From NCBI GenBank assembly GCA_020443945.1, contig JAIZWN010000412.1, positions 1 to 6,327 of the forward strand: a stretch of 6,327 nt of DNA, read 5' to 3'. Position numbers and translations under genes: made by a program. This stretch comes from Candidatus Thiosymbion ectosymbiont of Robbea hypermnestra (GTDB taxonomy: Bacteria; Pseudomonadota; Gammaproteobacteria; Chromatiales; Chromatiaceae). Below the pieces are notes generated by a model. That model searched no databases. It saw nothing but the letters and a program-made list of their open reading frames with translations, and was not told the DNA's origin. This document shows, piece by piece, positions 1 through 5,435 of this stretch (its first letter is position 1; the number at the start of each line of letters is the position of its first letter).

Positions 1-1
1 G

Positions 2-87
2 GAGCCCCCCAACCGCGCCAAGGCCAGGCGTGGCGTGGCTCTCTCGCTCGGTGCTCTCCTCTCGCCTTGGCGCGGTTAGGAGGGCTC
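2..87. repeat. Large inverted repeat upstream of the Fe-S gene
   Basis: AACCGCGCCAAGGC (11-24) is perfectly complementary to GCCTTGGCGCGGTT (64-77), and an outer GAGCCC (2-7) can pair with GGGCTC (82-87). The loop is about 39 nt. A transcript would fold into a strong hairpin. No T-run follows, so it is not a classical intrinsic terminator. It may close an upstream gene outside the window, or be a dispersed palindromic repeat. The arms are certain; the function is inferred. Confidence 0.7.
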
Positions 88-93
88 TGAGGG

Positions 94-122
94 TGAAAAA
101 TAAGGTGAAACGGGGCACTAGG
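94..122 (+). repeat. Dispersed ACTAGG-type repeat, copy 1
   Basis: This 29-bp stretch begins TGAAAAATAAGG and ends GGCACTAGG. It matches 3572-3600 at 25 of 29 positions, with the four mismatches all in the middle. It lies about 40 bp before the Fe-S gene start, so it belongs to the host spacer. The other copy lies inside the accessory block. Function is unknown. Confidence 0.6.
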
Positions 123-163
123 CTGCTATGGAGTGTTCGGATCACTGATACCAGGACGATAAC

Positions 164-1495
164 ATGACAACGCGCGAAGGCAGCCTGCAGGCACCCACCC
201 GACACCCGATCGACTGGACCGATCCTGAGTTTTACGACGAGGGCGCTCTGTTCGAGGAGCTCGAGCGGGTCTATGACATCTGCCATGGCTGCCGGCGGTG
301 CGTCAGCCTGTGTCAGGCCTTTCCCACCCTGTTCGACCTGGTGGACGAATCGGACACCCTGGAGGTGGACGGCGTAGCCAGGGAGGACTACTGGCGGGTC
401 GTGGACCACTGCTACCTGTGCGACCTGTGCTTCATGACCAAGTGCCCCTATGTCCCGCCCCACGAGTGGAACCTGGACTTTCCGCACCTGATGCTGCGGG
501 CCAAGGCGCTGAAACACAAACAGGGCCGGACCCGGCCGCGGGACCGGATCCTGTCGAGCACCGATGCGGTCGGCTCCCTGGCGGGCATTCCCGTGATCTC
601 GGGGGTGGTCAACGCCGTGAACCGATCCGCCGTCGGCCGTAAGCTCCTGGACCTCACGCTCGGCGTCCACCCCCAGGCGCGGCTCCCCGAATACCGGAGT
701 GATACCCTGCGCAGGCGGCTCAAGGGCCGGGTCGGGCGCCGGTCCGCGGGGGAGGCCGCAGGCCCGACCACCGGCAAGGTCGCCCTGTTCACCACCTGCT
801 ACAACAATGTCAACGAGCCGGATGTGGGTCTGGACCTGGTCACGGTATTCGAGCACAACGGGCTTCCCATCACCATCCCGAGCAAGGAAAAATGCTGCGG
901 CATGCCCAAGTTGGAGCTGGGAGACCTGGAAGCCGTGCGGCAGGCCAAAGACGCCAACCTCCCGATCCTCGAAAGCCTGGTGGACGCGGGGTGGGACATC
1001 GTGGCGCCGATCCCCTCCTGCGTGCTCATGTTCAAGCAGGAGCTGCCGCTCCTCTTCCCGGACGAGGAGGCGCTACGCAAGCTCCGGGAGCATATCTACG
1101 ACCCCTTCGAGTACCTGATGCTGCGCCATAAGCACGGCAAGCTCCGCACCGAGTTCACCCGCCCTCTGGGCAAGGTCGCCTATCACGCCGCCTGCCATCA
1201 GCGGGTGCAGAACATCGGCCACAAGACCTGCGAGCTCTTGTCCCTGATCCCGGATACCCAGGTCGAGCTCATCGAACGCTGCTCTGGGCACGATGGCACC
1301 TACGCGGTCAAGAAGGAGTTCCATGAATACTCCATGAAAATCGTCCGGCCGGTGGCCAACAAGATAAAGCAGACCGCGGCCGACCACTATGGCAGCGATT
1401 GCCCCATGGCCGGCCGCCACATCGGCCATGCCCTGGCCGATGGCCGCGAGCCCGAACACCCCCTGACCCTGCTGCGTTTGGCCTACGGACTATAA
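164..1495 (+). CDS. Heterodisulfide reductase-related Fe-S cluster protein (GlpC/HdrD-like)
   Basis: This 443-aa cytoplasmic protein is predicted to carry electrons through iron-sulfur clusters. The N-terminal part is a 2x[4Fe-4S] ferredoxin-like domain: CHGCRRCVSLC gives Cys40, 43, 46 and 50, and CYLCDLCFMTKCP gives Cys83, 86, 89 and 94. Two CCG-type (heterodisulfide reductase) domains follow. The first has Cys212, CCG at 244-246 and Cys286 in PSC. The second has Cys344 in HAACH, Cys373 and Cys413. The second motif reads CSGHDG rather than CCG, so one expected ligand is Ser374. Overall layout resembles GlpC, but there is no GlpA/GlpB here, so the electron partner is unknown. The start has AGGA (153-156) 7 nt upstream. 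In many proteobacteria a gene of this type sits directly beside a DUF3501 gene and a rubrerythrin gene, suggesting a peroxide or metal stress role. Here the DUF3501 gene lies 3.9 kb downstream, beyond an insertion. Confidence 0.9.
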   Translation: MTTREGSLQAPTRHPIDWTDPEFYDEGALFEELERVYDICHGCRRCVSLCQAFPTLFDLVDESDTLEVDGVAREDYWRVVDHCYLCDLCFMTKCPYVPPHEWNLDFPHLMLRAKALKHKQGRTRPRDRILSSTDAVGSLAGIPVISGVVNAVNRSAVGRKLLDLTLGVHPQARLPEYRSDTLRRRLKGRVGRRSAGEAAGPTTGKVALFTTCYNNVNEPDVGLDLVTVFEHNGLPITIPSKEKCCGMPKLELGDLEAVRQAKDANLPILESLVDAGWDIVAPIPSCVLMFKQELPLLFPDEEALRKLREHIYDPFEYLMLRHKHGKLRTEFTRPLGKVAYHAACHQRVQNIGHKTCELLSLIPDTQVELIERCSGHDGTYAVKKEFHEYSMKIVRPVANKIKQTAADHYGSDCPMAGRHIGHALADGREPEHPLTLLRLAYGL

Positions 1496-1500
1496 AGTTA

Positions 1501-1515
1501 GAAGCCGTCTAAAAA
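1501..1515 (+). repeat. Terminal-repeat-like sequence at the ATPase gene start
   Basis: GAAGCCGTCTAAAAA matches the MITE end GAGGCTGTCTAAAAA (5187-5201) at 13 of 15 positions. It is preceded by TTA, which fits the TNA target pattern. It begins 5 nt after the Fe-S gene stop and its last A is the first base of the ATPase start codon. It may be an eroded end of the element family that brought the cargo in, but no partner end with a matching target duplication is visible. Confidence 0.45.
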
Positions 1516-2879
1516 TGAAATTCACCTTCAAGAAGATCGGGTACATCGACGATGGTGAGGTAACGCTTGGAGACCTCACGGTTATTTGCGGTCGCAATAA
1601 CGTCGGCAAGACCTATCTGAGTTACACCATCTACGGCTTCCTGAAACACCTCTGGCGGCTTGCCGGAATCCGACTCGATAAGGAAACCCTGGAACAGCTC
1701 TACGAGCAAGGTGTTTGTCGCATCGATTTGCGACAGTATACCCAGGACGCGGCGAAGATCCTGGCGCGCGCCGGTAACAACTTCTCGCGTGATCTGCCCC
1801 GCTTCTTCAACACGACGGACGAATACTTCGTGGACGCGGCCGTGGGCCTGGAGATCGAAAATTGTACCTTCTTCGTGGATGTGGATTACGAATTCAAAGG
1901 CGGAGTGAAATTCAGCGGTAAGGAATTGATTCGATTCACCAAGGAAAAAGGCGCATCGGTATTGGATATCGTTCTTCAATCCGACAGCAGCAGCACCATC
2001 CCGAGGGAAATTCTTCAAGACATTCTTTCCGAGCACATTGCGGACGCATTATTCAGTACGGTAGTACCGAATCCATTCGTCATAACCTCCGAGCGTACCG
2101 GAATATCTCTCTTCTACAAAGAGCTGGACTACAGCAAGAGCGCGTTGCTCGATCATCTCGCCGATGCGGAAAAGCCAGACCCGATCACACTATTGAATAC
2201 CTTGCGGTCACGCTATGCGGAGCCGATCAAGGATAATATCGACGTGATACGTGACTATGATTCTCTCTGTAAGCGCAAGAGCCATTTTCAAGACGACGAT
2301 CAACAGGATACCGGGGTGGTCGATGCCTTGCTGAAACTGACCGAGGGCTCATTCAGGAGTCTGAATGACCAGCTTATCTACGCACCGCGCAAGGAGCCTG
2401 GACGAGACGAGGTGAGCTTACCCATCTATATGGCCTCTTCGTCCATCAAATCCCTTTTCCTGATGGACTTCTACATTCGCCGCCTGGCCCAGGACGGCGA
2501 TATCCTGATCATCGACGAGCCGGAGTTGAACCTCCATCCCGATAACCAATGGAATATGGCCCGCCTGCTGGCGCGTATGGTCAACCGTGGCGTGCGGGTT
2601 CTCATCACGACCCACAGTGACTTCCTGGTGCGGGAGATCAATAGCCTGATTATGCTGAGTGGCTCCATATCGGATAAGGGAGCAATCATGGAAAGGGGTA
2701 AAATTTCAGAGAGTGATATTCTGCGCCCGGAACAGGTGCGCGCCTACACGGTTTCGAATCAGCATCGAATCGAAGCCCTCAATGTAGACGAGCATGGTAT
2801 GGCTCTCGAATTATTCGATGAGCTTGTCAACGAAGTGGACGCTTTGTCCGATGATATCTACTATGGCATGGAAGATTGA
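1515..2879 (+). CDS. AAA family (SMC/ABC-like, AAA_15/AAA_21 type) ATPase, probable defence ATPase
   Basis: This 454-aa protein is predicted to bind and hydrolyse ATP. The N-terminus is typical of RecF/SMC-like AAA ATPases, with the P-loop GRNNVGKT at residues 26-33. A long helical and variable insert (about 45-290) follows. The C-terminal half has a signature-like ASSSIKS (307-313), Walker B DILIIDEPELNLHP (329-342, with Asp334 and Glu335) and an H-loop TTHSDF (365-370, His367). All nucleotide-site motifs are intact. No TOPRIM domain follows, so it is not an OLD or GajA type fusion. The start is the only usable in-frame ATG/GTG/TTG after an upstream stop. There is no convincing Shine-Dalgarno sequence before it, and it lies only 19 nt after the Fe-S gene stop, so it may be read from that operon. 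The next gene begins 2 nt after its stop, which points to a two-component system. G+C is near 50%, lower than the host genes. Known relatives by architecture include PARIS AriA and Septu PtuA, but membership in either is not shown. Confidence 0.85.
   Translation: MKFTFKKIGYIDDGEVTLGDLTVICGRNNVGKTYLSYTIYGFLKHLWRLAGIRLDKETLEQLYEQGVCRIDLRQYTQDAAKILARAGNNFSRDLPRFFNTTDEYFVDAAVGLEIENCTFFVDVDYEFKGGVKFSGKELIRFTKEKGASVLDIVLQSDSSSTIPREILQDILSEHIADALFSTVVPNPFVITSERTGISLFYKELDYSKSALLDHLADAEKPDPITLLNTLRSRYAEPIKDNIDVIRDYDSLCKRKSHFQDDDQQDTGVVDALLKLTEGSFRSLNDQLIYAPRKEPGRDEVSLPIYMASSSIKSLFLMDFYIRRLAQDGDILIIDEPELNLHPDNQWNMARLLARMVNRGVRVLITTHSDFLVREINSLIMLSGSISDKGAIMERGKISESDILRPEQVRAYTVSNQHRIEALNVDEHGMALELFDELVNEVDALSDDIYYGMED
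2870..2874 (+). promoter_or_regulatory. Ribosome binding site that decides the downstream start
   Basis: GGAAG lies inside the end of the ATPase gene, 7 nt before ATG 2882 but only 1 nt before the possible TTG start at 2876. The spacing favours ATG 2882. Confidence 0.5.
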
Positions 2880-2881
2880 CA

Positions 2882-3475
2882 ATGCCTGATGCTCTAAAGA
2901 TACTAAGAGAGATTCTCAACGATGATATCTTGTTGCCCCCACCCGATGACAAGGGAACCCTCAGAGTAAAGGAGAGTGCCAGGGAGGCAAAGATCAAAAC
3001 CCTCGACATTTCCGGCATCCCGGCGGACAGTATTGCCTTTACGCTCGATCATATACCGAAGGATCAAAGCCGCAGAGTTTGTTTCAAGCAATTGTCCTGT
3101 TACCTGGATGCGACGCGAGAATTCGTAAACCAAGGGTGTGATGCCGTCATCGTCAGTCGTTTCGAACAAAAATGGTGCGTTTTGATACTGGATCTCAAAT
3201 CCGATAAACCAAAGCCCGGGAAAACAGAGACCCAATTGAAAAACTCCAGGGCCTTTGTGGCCTATATTTTGTCGTTGCTTGATACCCACTATCCAACCGA
3301 TACGATTCCCAACCCGCGCTTCGAGCTCGTGATCGTAACTACGGGAGGGAGGAGGAAAGGCACTGGTAAGTCAGACGGGGAACAACTCGAGAAGAGGCCT
3401 TTTCGCAAGGTGAAGCTAACGCGATACCGGGGAGATCAAGCAAAAATCCATTTCGGTAAGCTGGTTGGCGTTTGA
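2882..3475 (+). CDS. ATPase-partner protein, putative PD-(D/E)XK-like nuclease
   Basis: This 197-aa soluble protein is not one I can name. A central stretch looks like a restriction-endonuclease-like core. A helix (about 68-82) is followed by a strand with GCDAVIVS (Asp87), a strand with VLILDLKS (Asp104, Lys106), a helix starting at Gln118 (TQLKNSRAFVAYIL), and a strand FELVIVTT (147-154). That order, with D...DxK...Q, fits the PD-(D/E)XK pattern, but the call rests on motifs alone. The C-terminus is basic (GGRRKGTGK, 155-163), which could help bind nucleic acid. The gene begins 2 nt after the ATPase stop, so the two are probably translationally coupled and act together. A TTG at 2876 would add two residues and overlap the ATPase stop. 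The ATPase-plus-nuclease arrangement suggests anti-phage or anti-plasmid activity. A non-nuclease partner is also possible. Confidence 0.6.
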   Translation: MPDALKILREILNDDILLPPPDDKGTLRVKESAREAKIKTLDISGIPADSIAFTLDHIPKDQSRRVCFKQLSCYLDATREFVNQGCDAVIVSRFEQKWCVLILDLKSDKPKPGKTETQLKNSRAFVAYILSLLDTHYPTDTIPNPRFELVIVTTGGRRKGTGKSDGEQLEKRPFRKVKLTRYRGDQAKIHFGKLVGV

Positions 3476-3478
3476 TTA

Positions 3479-3493
3479 TGGACCCGACAGCTA
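3479..3493 (+). repeat. 15-bp direct repeat, left copy
   Basis: TGGACCCGACAGCTA is identical to 5171-5185. The similarity may run further upstream, since both copies are preceded by GATT with a 1-2 nt difference. This copy starts 3 nt after the stop codon of the putative nuclease gene and marks the left edge of the AT-rich pair B segment. Confidence 0.75.
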
Positions 3494-3571
3494 GTACCTA
3501 GTTTCTCAATATTATTCTCGTATATATTCATATAACACGATGATATATAAATGGAAATTTTATTTACAATA

Positions 3572-3600
3572 TGAAAAATAAGGAGGAACTAGGCACTAGG
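3572..3600 (+). repeat. Dispersed ACTAGG-type repeat, copy 2
   Basis: It begins TGAAAAATAAGG and ends with tandem AACTAGG and CACTAGG heptamers. It matches 94-122 at 25 of 29 positions. Part of it (3587-3599) is also the right arm of the inverted repeat with 3491-3503. Its presence in both a host spacer and the accessory block suggests a genome-wide repeat family. Confidence 0.6.
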
Positions 3601-3618
3601 GCGTGTTGACATTTGGAA

Positions 3619-3672
3619 GGTCCGCACAGCGGATCCTACGACTGCGGGATCGGTAAGTGGTTACGGATCCGC
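3619..3672 (+). promoter_or_regulatory. Mutually exclusive hairpins before the membrane-protein gene
   Basis: GGTCCGC (3619-3625) can pair across a 3-nt loop with GCGGATC (3629-3635), with one G-T pair. The same GCGGATCC (3629-3636) is also a perfect complement of GGATCCGC (3665-3672), which ends 10 nt before the purine-rich ribosome-binding region (3682-3687). The pairing is visible. A switch-like role in translation of the next gene is only an inference. Confidence 0.35.
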
Positions 3673-3691
3673 AAGGGAATTGGATGGGTAA

Positions 3692-4276
3692 ATGAAAACG
3701 ACTAATTTCTTTATAGATTATCTGGTGATAGGAGTTATTTTCGTATTGGGACTGCTTTTGCCAGTTTATATTTTCGACCCTGACTACTTGGATGCTATTA
3801 TAAGCTATAGCACAAAGGACAGGCCTTATATGCTCCCTTTATTGACTGTTTTCTTATATATAAGCGGGATCATATTCAATCAGTTATCCGACGTTTTTCT
3901 CAGCAAGGCCGGTAAACTTCTCGGATTAGGAAAAATCCAGGAGGAGGAAAATCTGCTCAATGACATTGTAGAGGGCGGTTATCACGTCGCATTGCAAAAG
4001 GTGGTTATTACTTCACAGTCGGCATATGATTTTTTGTCTTTCCGCCGTTCTATAATCAGAATATTCAGGTCTCTTGTCGTCATGCTGCTATTGTCACTTG
4101 CAAGCTCGATAATAATCGAAATCATAGATTCCTCTGCCTGTGATCTGAGCACCTATTATATTTTTGCCGCCTGTTTCTTTCTGCTGATTTTTGTCCGGTA
4201 TCGTATAATAAAGCTACAAGTAGGGTACTACAAGGCGATTGCCAATTTTTATGTCAATTGTGAGGATAAATCATGA
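3692..4276 (+). CDS. Four-helix membrane protein of unknown family
   Basis: This 194-aa protein has no motif that I recognise. Hydrophobic segments at about 10-28, 47-67, 124-146 and 154-170 predict four transmembrane helices in two hairpins. A loop of roughly 55 residues (68-123) lies between them, with the charged segment KIQEEENLLNDIVEGG near 81-96. Arginine- and lysine-rich stretches flank the last helices (FRRSIIRIFRS at 117-127, RYRIIKL at 169-175), which by the positive-inside rule put the loop and both termini in the cytoplasm. There is no signal peptide. ATG 3692 follows a weak GGATGG. The stop overlaps the start of the kinase-like gene by 4 nt (ATGA), so the two are translationally coupled. 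The gene is strongly AT-rich (a sampled line has 19 of 60 G+C), unlike both host genes. It could be a membrane effector or anchor worked by the kinase, but no function is shown. Confidence 0.7.
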   Translation: MKTTNFFIDYLVIGVIFVLGLLLPVYIFDPDYLDAIISYSTKDRPYMLPLLTVFLYISGIIFNQLSDVFLSKAGKLLGLGKIQEEENLLNDIVEGGYHVALQKVVITSQSAYDFLSFRRSIIRIFRSLVVMLLLSLASSIIIEIIDSSACDLSTYYIFAACFFLLIFVRYRIIKLQVGYYKAIANFYVNCEDKS

Positions 4277-4890
4277 TTGCATATCCTAAAATCATCGAGT
4301 TATTCGGGCTTCCCCGAACAGGAAAAACAACAACGGCACATGCTTTATATAAATATTACACGGATAAAGGTAAAAAAACCCATCTCATCAAAGAACGGGC
4401 TTCGGTATGCCCTGTTAAAGACAAGCTGAGCCCATTATTCAATCTTTGGACTACGTCGGCCTATCTCAAGGAGTATGTCGAGGAAACGGAAAATAAATGC
4501 TCGATTATCATATCGGACAGAGGAATCATCGATGCGTCGATTTGGATCGCCAGCTTTAATACTGATGGGGTCTACTCGAAGGAATATGAAGCGGTTATGG
4601 GTCTGCTTGATTATGATCTTATCAGGCAAAGCGTTTTATTAGCGGCCTACTTTACCGCTGATATAGAGGTGGTGTTGGATAGGGAATATAAGGGATTGGT
4701 AGGAATGCGTAATGGGCGGATATTAAATGAAGAGACCTTGATCCGGTATATTCATTCATATCATAACCTCTACAATCGATTCCCGGCGCCTATAGAAGAG
4801 ATCGACACAACACGAATAACGCAAAAAGAAACCATTGATATATTGATAAAAAGATTGGATGTAATCGAGAATGGAAGCGGAATATTCTGA
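4273..4890 (+). CDS. P-loop nucleotide/nucleoside kinase-like protein
   Basis: This 205-aa protein is built like a small P-loop kinase. It has Walker A GLPRTGKT at residues 12-19, straight after a first strand (IIEL). KERA (40-43) sits at the place where related kinases bind substrate. SDRGIIDASIW (81-91) follows a hydrophobic strand and matches the DR(G/S) motif of deoxynucleoside kinase, thymidylate kinase and AAA_28/NadR-type proteins. A LID-like region with Arg138, Arg146 and Arg149 (GMRNGRI) follows. Length is close to thymidylate kinases, but the DRY motif of those enzymes is absent. The substrate could be a nucleoside, a nucleotide or another small metabolite. Its ATG overlaps the TGA of the membrane-protein gene, which implies a joint job at the membrane. 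It is AT-rich like its partner. It is called kinase-like from motifs; biological role unknown. Confidence 0.7.
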   Translation: MIAYPKIIELFGLPRTGKTTTAHALYKYYTDKGKKTHLIKERASVCPVKDKLSPLFNLWTTSAYLKEYVEETENKCSIIISDRGIIDASIWIASFNTDGVYSKEYEAVMGLLDYDLIRQSVLLAAYFTADIEVVLDREYKGLVGMRNGRILNEETLIRYIHSYHNLYNRFPAPIEEIDTTRITQKETIDILIKRLDVIENGSGIF

Positions 4891-4902
4891 AGTCGGGTAG
4901 AT

Positions 4903-4964
4903 TGGGTAAAGGCGCGCACGCTCGGCCGGCAAGCGGGCCGGCGACCTGTACCGCGCCCTGCCCA
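4903..4964. repeat. GC-rich cruciform-type palindrome after the kinase gene
   Basis: Nested complementary arms are visible: TGGG (4903-4906) with CCCA (4961-4964), GGCGCG (4911-4916) with CGCGCC (4952-4957), and two self-complementary GCCGGC copies (4925-4930, 4937-4942). G+C rises sharply from the kinase gene. No T-run follows. The remainder of 4891-5048 shows no gene I would defend. It could be a dispersed palindromic unit or a transcription stop for pair B. Confidence 0.45.
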
Positions 4965-5048
4965 GCATCCGGTTGGCCGTTGGATACATCGCCCGCCGGG
5001 AGGTATTCCTTTGTGGTTTCCGGGATTCAACGTAGAGACCATCCCTCA

Positions 5049-5164
5049 CCGTCATTAATTGTCCGCAGATTACGCCGATTTTCACAGATTTTCGTTTTCT
5101 CATCGGCGAGAATCTGCGTAATCTGCGGATTCAAAATCACAGATCGCAAAGTTACAACACTACC
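5049..5164 (-). repeat. Palindromic intergenic element, copy 1 (inverted relative to copy 2)
   Basis: CCGCAGATTACGCCGATT (5063-5080) pairs with AATCTGCGTAATCTGCGG (5111-5128) at 17 of 18 positions. Beyond the hairpin, the sequence continues to ACAACACTACC at 5154-5164. The whole unit matches the reverse complement of 6057-6177, including a run of over 20 identical bases in the right arm and the ACAACACTACC end. The hairpin interior differs between copies. Elements with CCGCAGATTACGCAGATT arms are familiar in intergenic DNA of many bacteria; I cannot name this one. Confidence 0.75.
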
Positions 5165-5170
5165 GATTCG

Positions 5171-5185
5171 TGGACCCGACAGCTA
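5171..5185 (+). repeat. 15-bp direct repeat, right copy
   Basis: TGGACCCGACAGCTA is identical to 3479-3493 and ends 1 nt before the MITE-like element. Together the two copies bracket pair B plus palindromic copy 1, a unit of 1692 bp from one repeat to the next. Confidence 0.75.
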
Positions 5186-5186
5186 A

Positions 5187-5378
5187 GAGGCTGTCTAAAA
5201 ACCAACCCATTGATTTTGCTTGATATGGAGTCATTAACCGTATCGAAGTGAAGCCATTGGTTCCCCCTCTCCCCAACCCCTCTCCCGCCAGGGGCGAGGG
5301 GCTTTTGGCCGTAGCCAGCCTGGTAGGACCGGGGCTGACCTGGACCGCGCGGCATGGCTTGAGTTTTTAGACAGCCTC
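5187..5378. mobile_element. MITE-like element with 16-bp terminal inverted repeats
   Basis: The left end GAGGCTGTCTAAAAAC (5187-5202) is the perfect reverse complement of the right end GTTTTTAGACAGCCTC (5363-5378). TAA flanks both sides (5184-5186 and 5379-5381), consistent with a 3-bp target duplication of TNA type. At 192 bp it has no transposase, so it would need one in trans. TNA duplications are known for IS5-family groups such as IS1031, so an IS5-type source is plausible but not shown. The insertion lies 57 bp before the DUF3501 start and may affect its expression. Confidence 0.75.
5277..5306 (+). terminator. Terminator-like hairpin inside the MITE
   Basis: CCCCTC (5277-5282) pairs with GAGGGG (5296-5301). 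CCC (5284-5286) and GGG (5291-5293) add an inner stem, and CTTTT follows. The shape is that of a short intrinsic terminator for plus-strand transcription. Similar CCCCTCTCCC...GAGGGG palindromes are widespread bacterial intergenic repeats, so it may be a repeat first and a terminator by effect. If active, it would cut off the DUF3501 gene from transcription of the accessory block. Confidence 0.45.
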
Positions 5379-5425
5379 TAAGGCACTCGGGCACCGATGC
5401 ACGAGCAGTACCTGACACCTGGAAC

Positions 5426-5429
5426 GGAG
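5426..5429 (+). promoter_or_regulatory. Ribosome binding site fixing the DUF3501 start
   Basis: GGAG lies 6 nt before ATG 5436. An upstream in-frame ATG at 5397 would add 13 residues that do not look like the family N-terminus and has no such site, so 5436 is preferred. Confidence 0.6.
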
Positions 5430-5435
5430 CGGACG

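Larger units (their letters stand above)
3494..3691 (+). other. Intergenic leader between the two gene pairs
   Basis: No gene is seen in these 198 bases. CTAGTACCTAGTT (3491-3503) and AACTAGGCACTAG (3587-3599) are inverted at 12 of 13 positions around a very AT-rich loop. Inside the loop, TATATATTCAT (3521-3531) can pair with ATGATATATA (3540-3549). TATAAC at 3531 resembles a -10 box and TTGACA at 3606-3611 a -35 box, but neither has a convincing partner at normal spacing. The region probably holds the promoter of pair B, which I could not place. Confidence 0.4.

Noticed and set aside
1073..1459. Minus-strand open frame of 128 codons inside the Fe-S gene
   Set aside because: It is antisense to well-conserved CCG-domain motifs in GC-rich DNA, where shadow frames are common.
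1515..2879. OLD-family or Gabija GajA identity for the ATPase
   Set aside because: These carry a C-terminal TOPRIM nuclease domain. Here only about 110 residues follow Walker B and they show the H-loop but no TOPRIM motifs.
2903..3289. Minus-strand open frame of 128 codons inside the putative nuclease gene
   Set aside because: The plus-strand gene is coupled to the ATPase and has a coherent strand-helix pattern. The antisense frame does not.
3606..3611. TTGACA as a -35 promoter box for pair B
   Set aside because: No TATAAT-like sequence lies 16-18 nt downstream; that place holds the GC-rich hairpin.
5049..5164. A CRISPR-like reading of the repeated AATCTGCG units
   Set aside because: The units are arms of one palindrome, not evenly spaced direct repeats with unique spacers.
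4902..5186. Open frame of 94 codons between the kinase gene and the MITE
   Set aside because: It runs through the GC-rich cruciform and the palindromic element, has no protein-like pattern, and its frame is kept open by repeat sequence.
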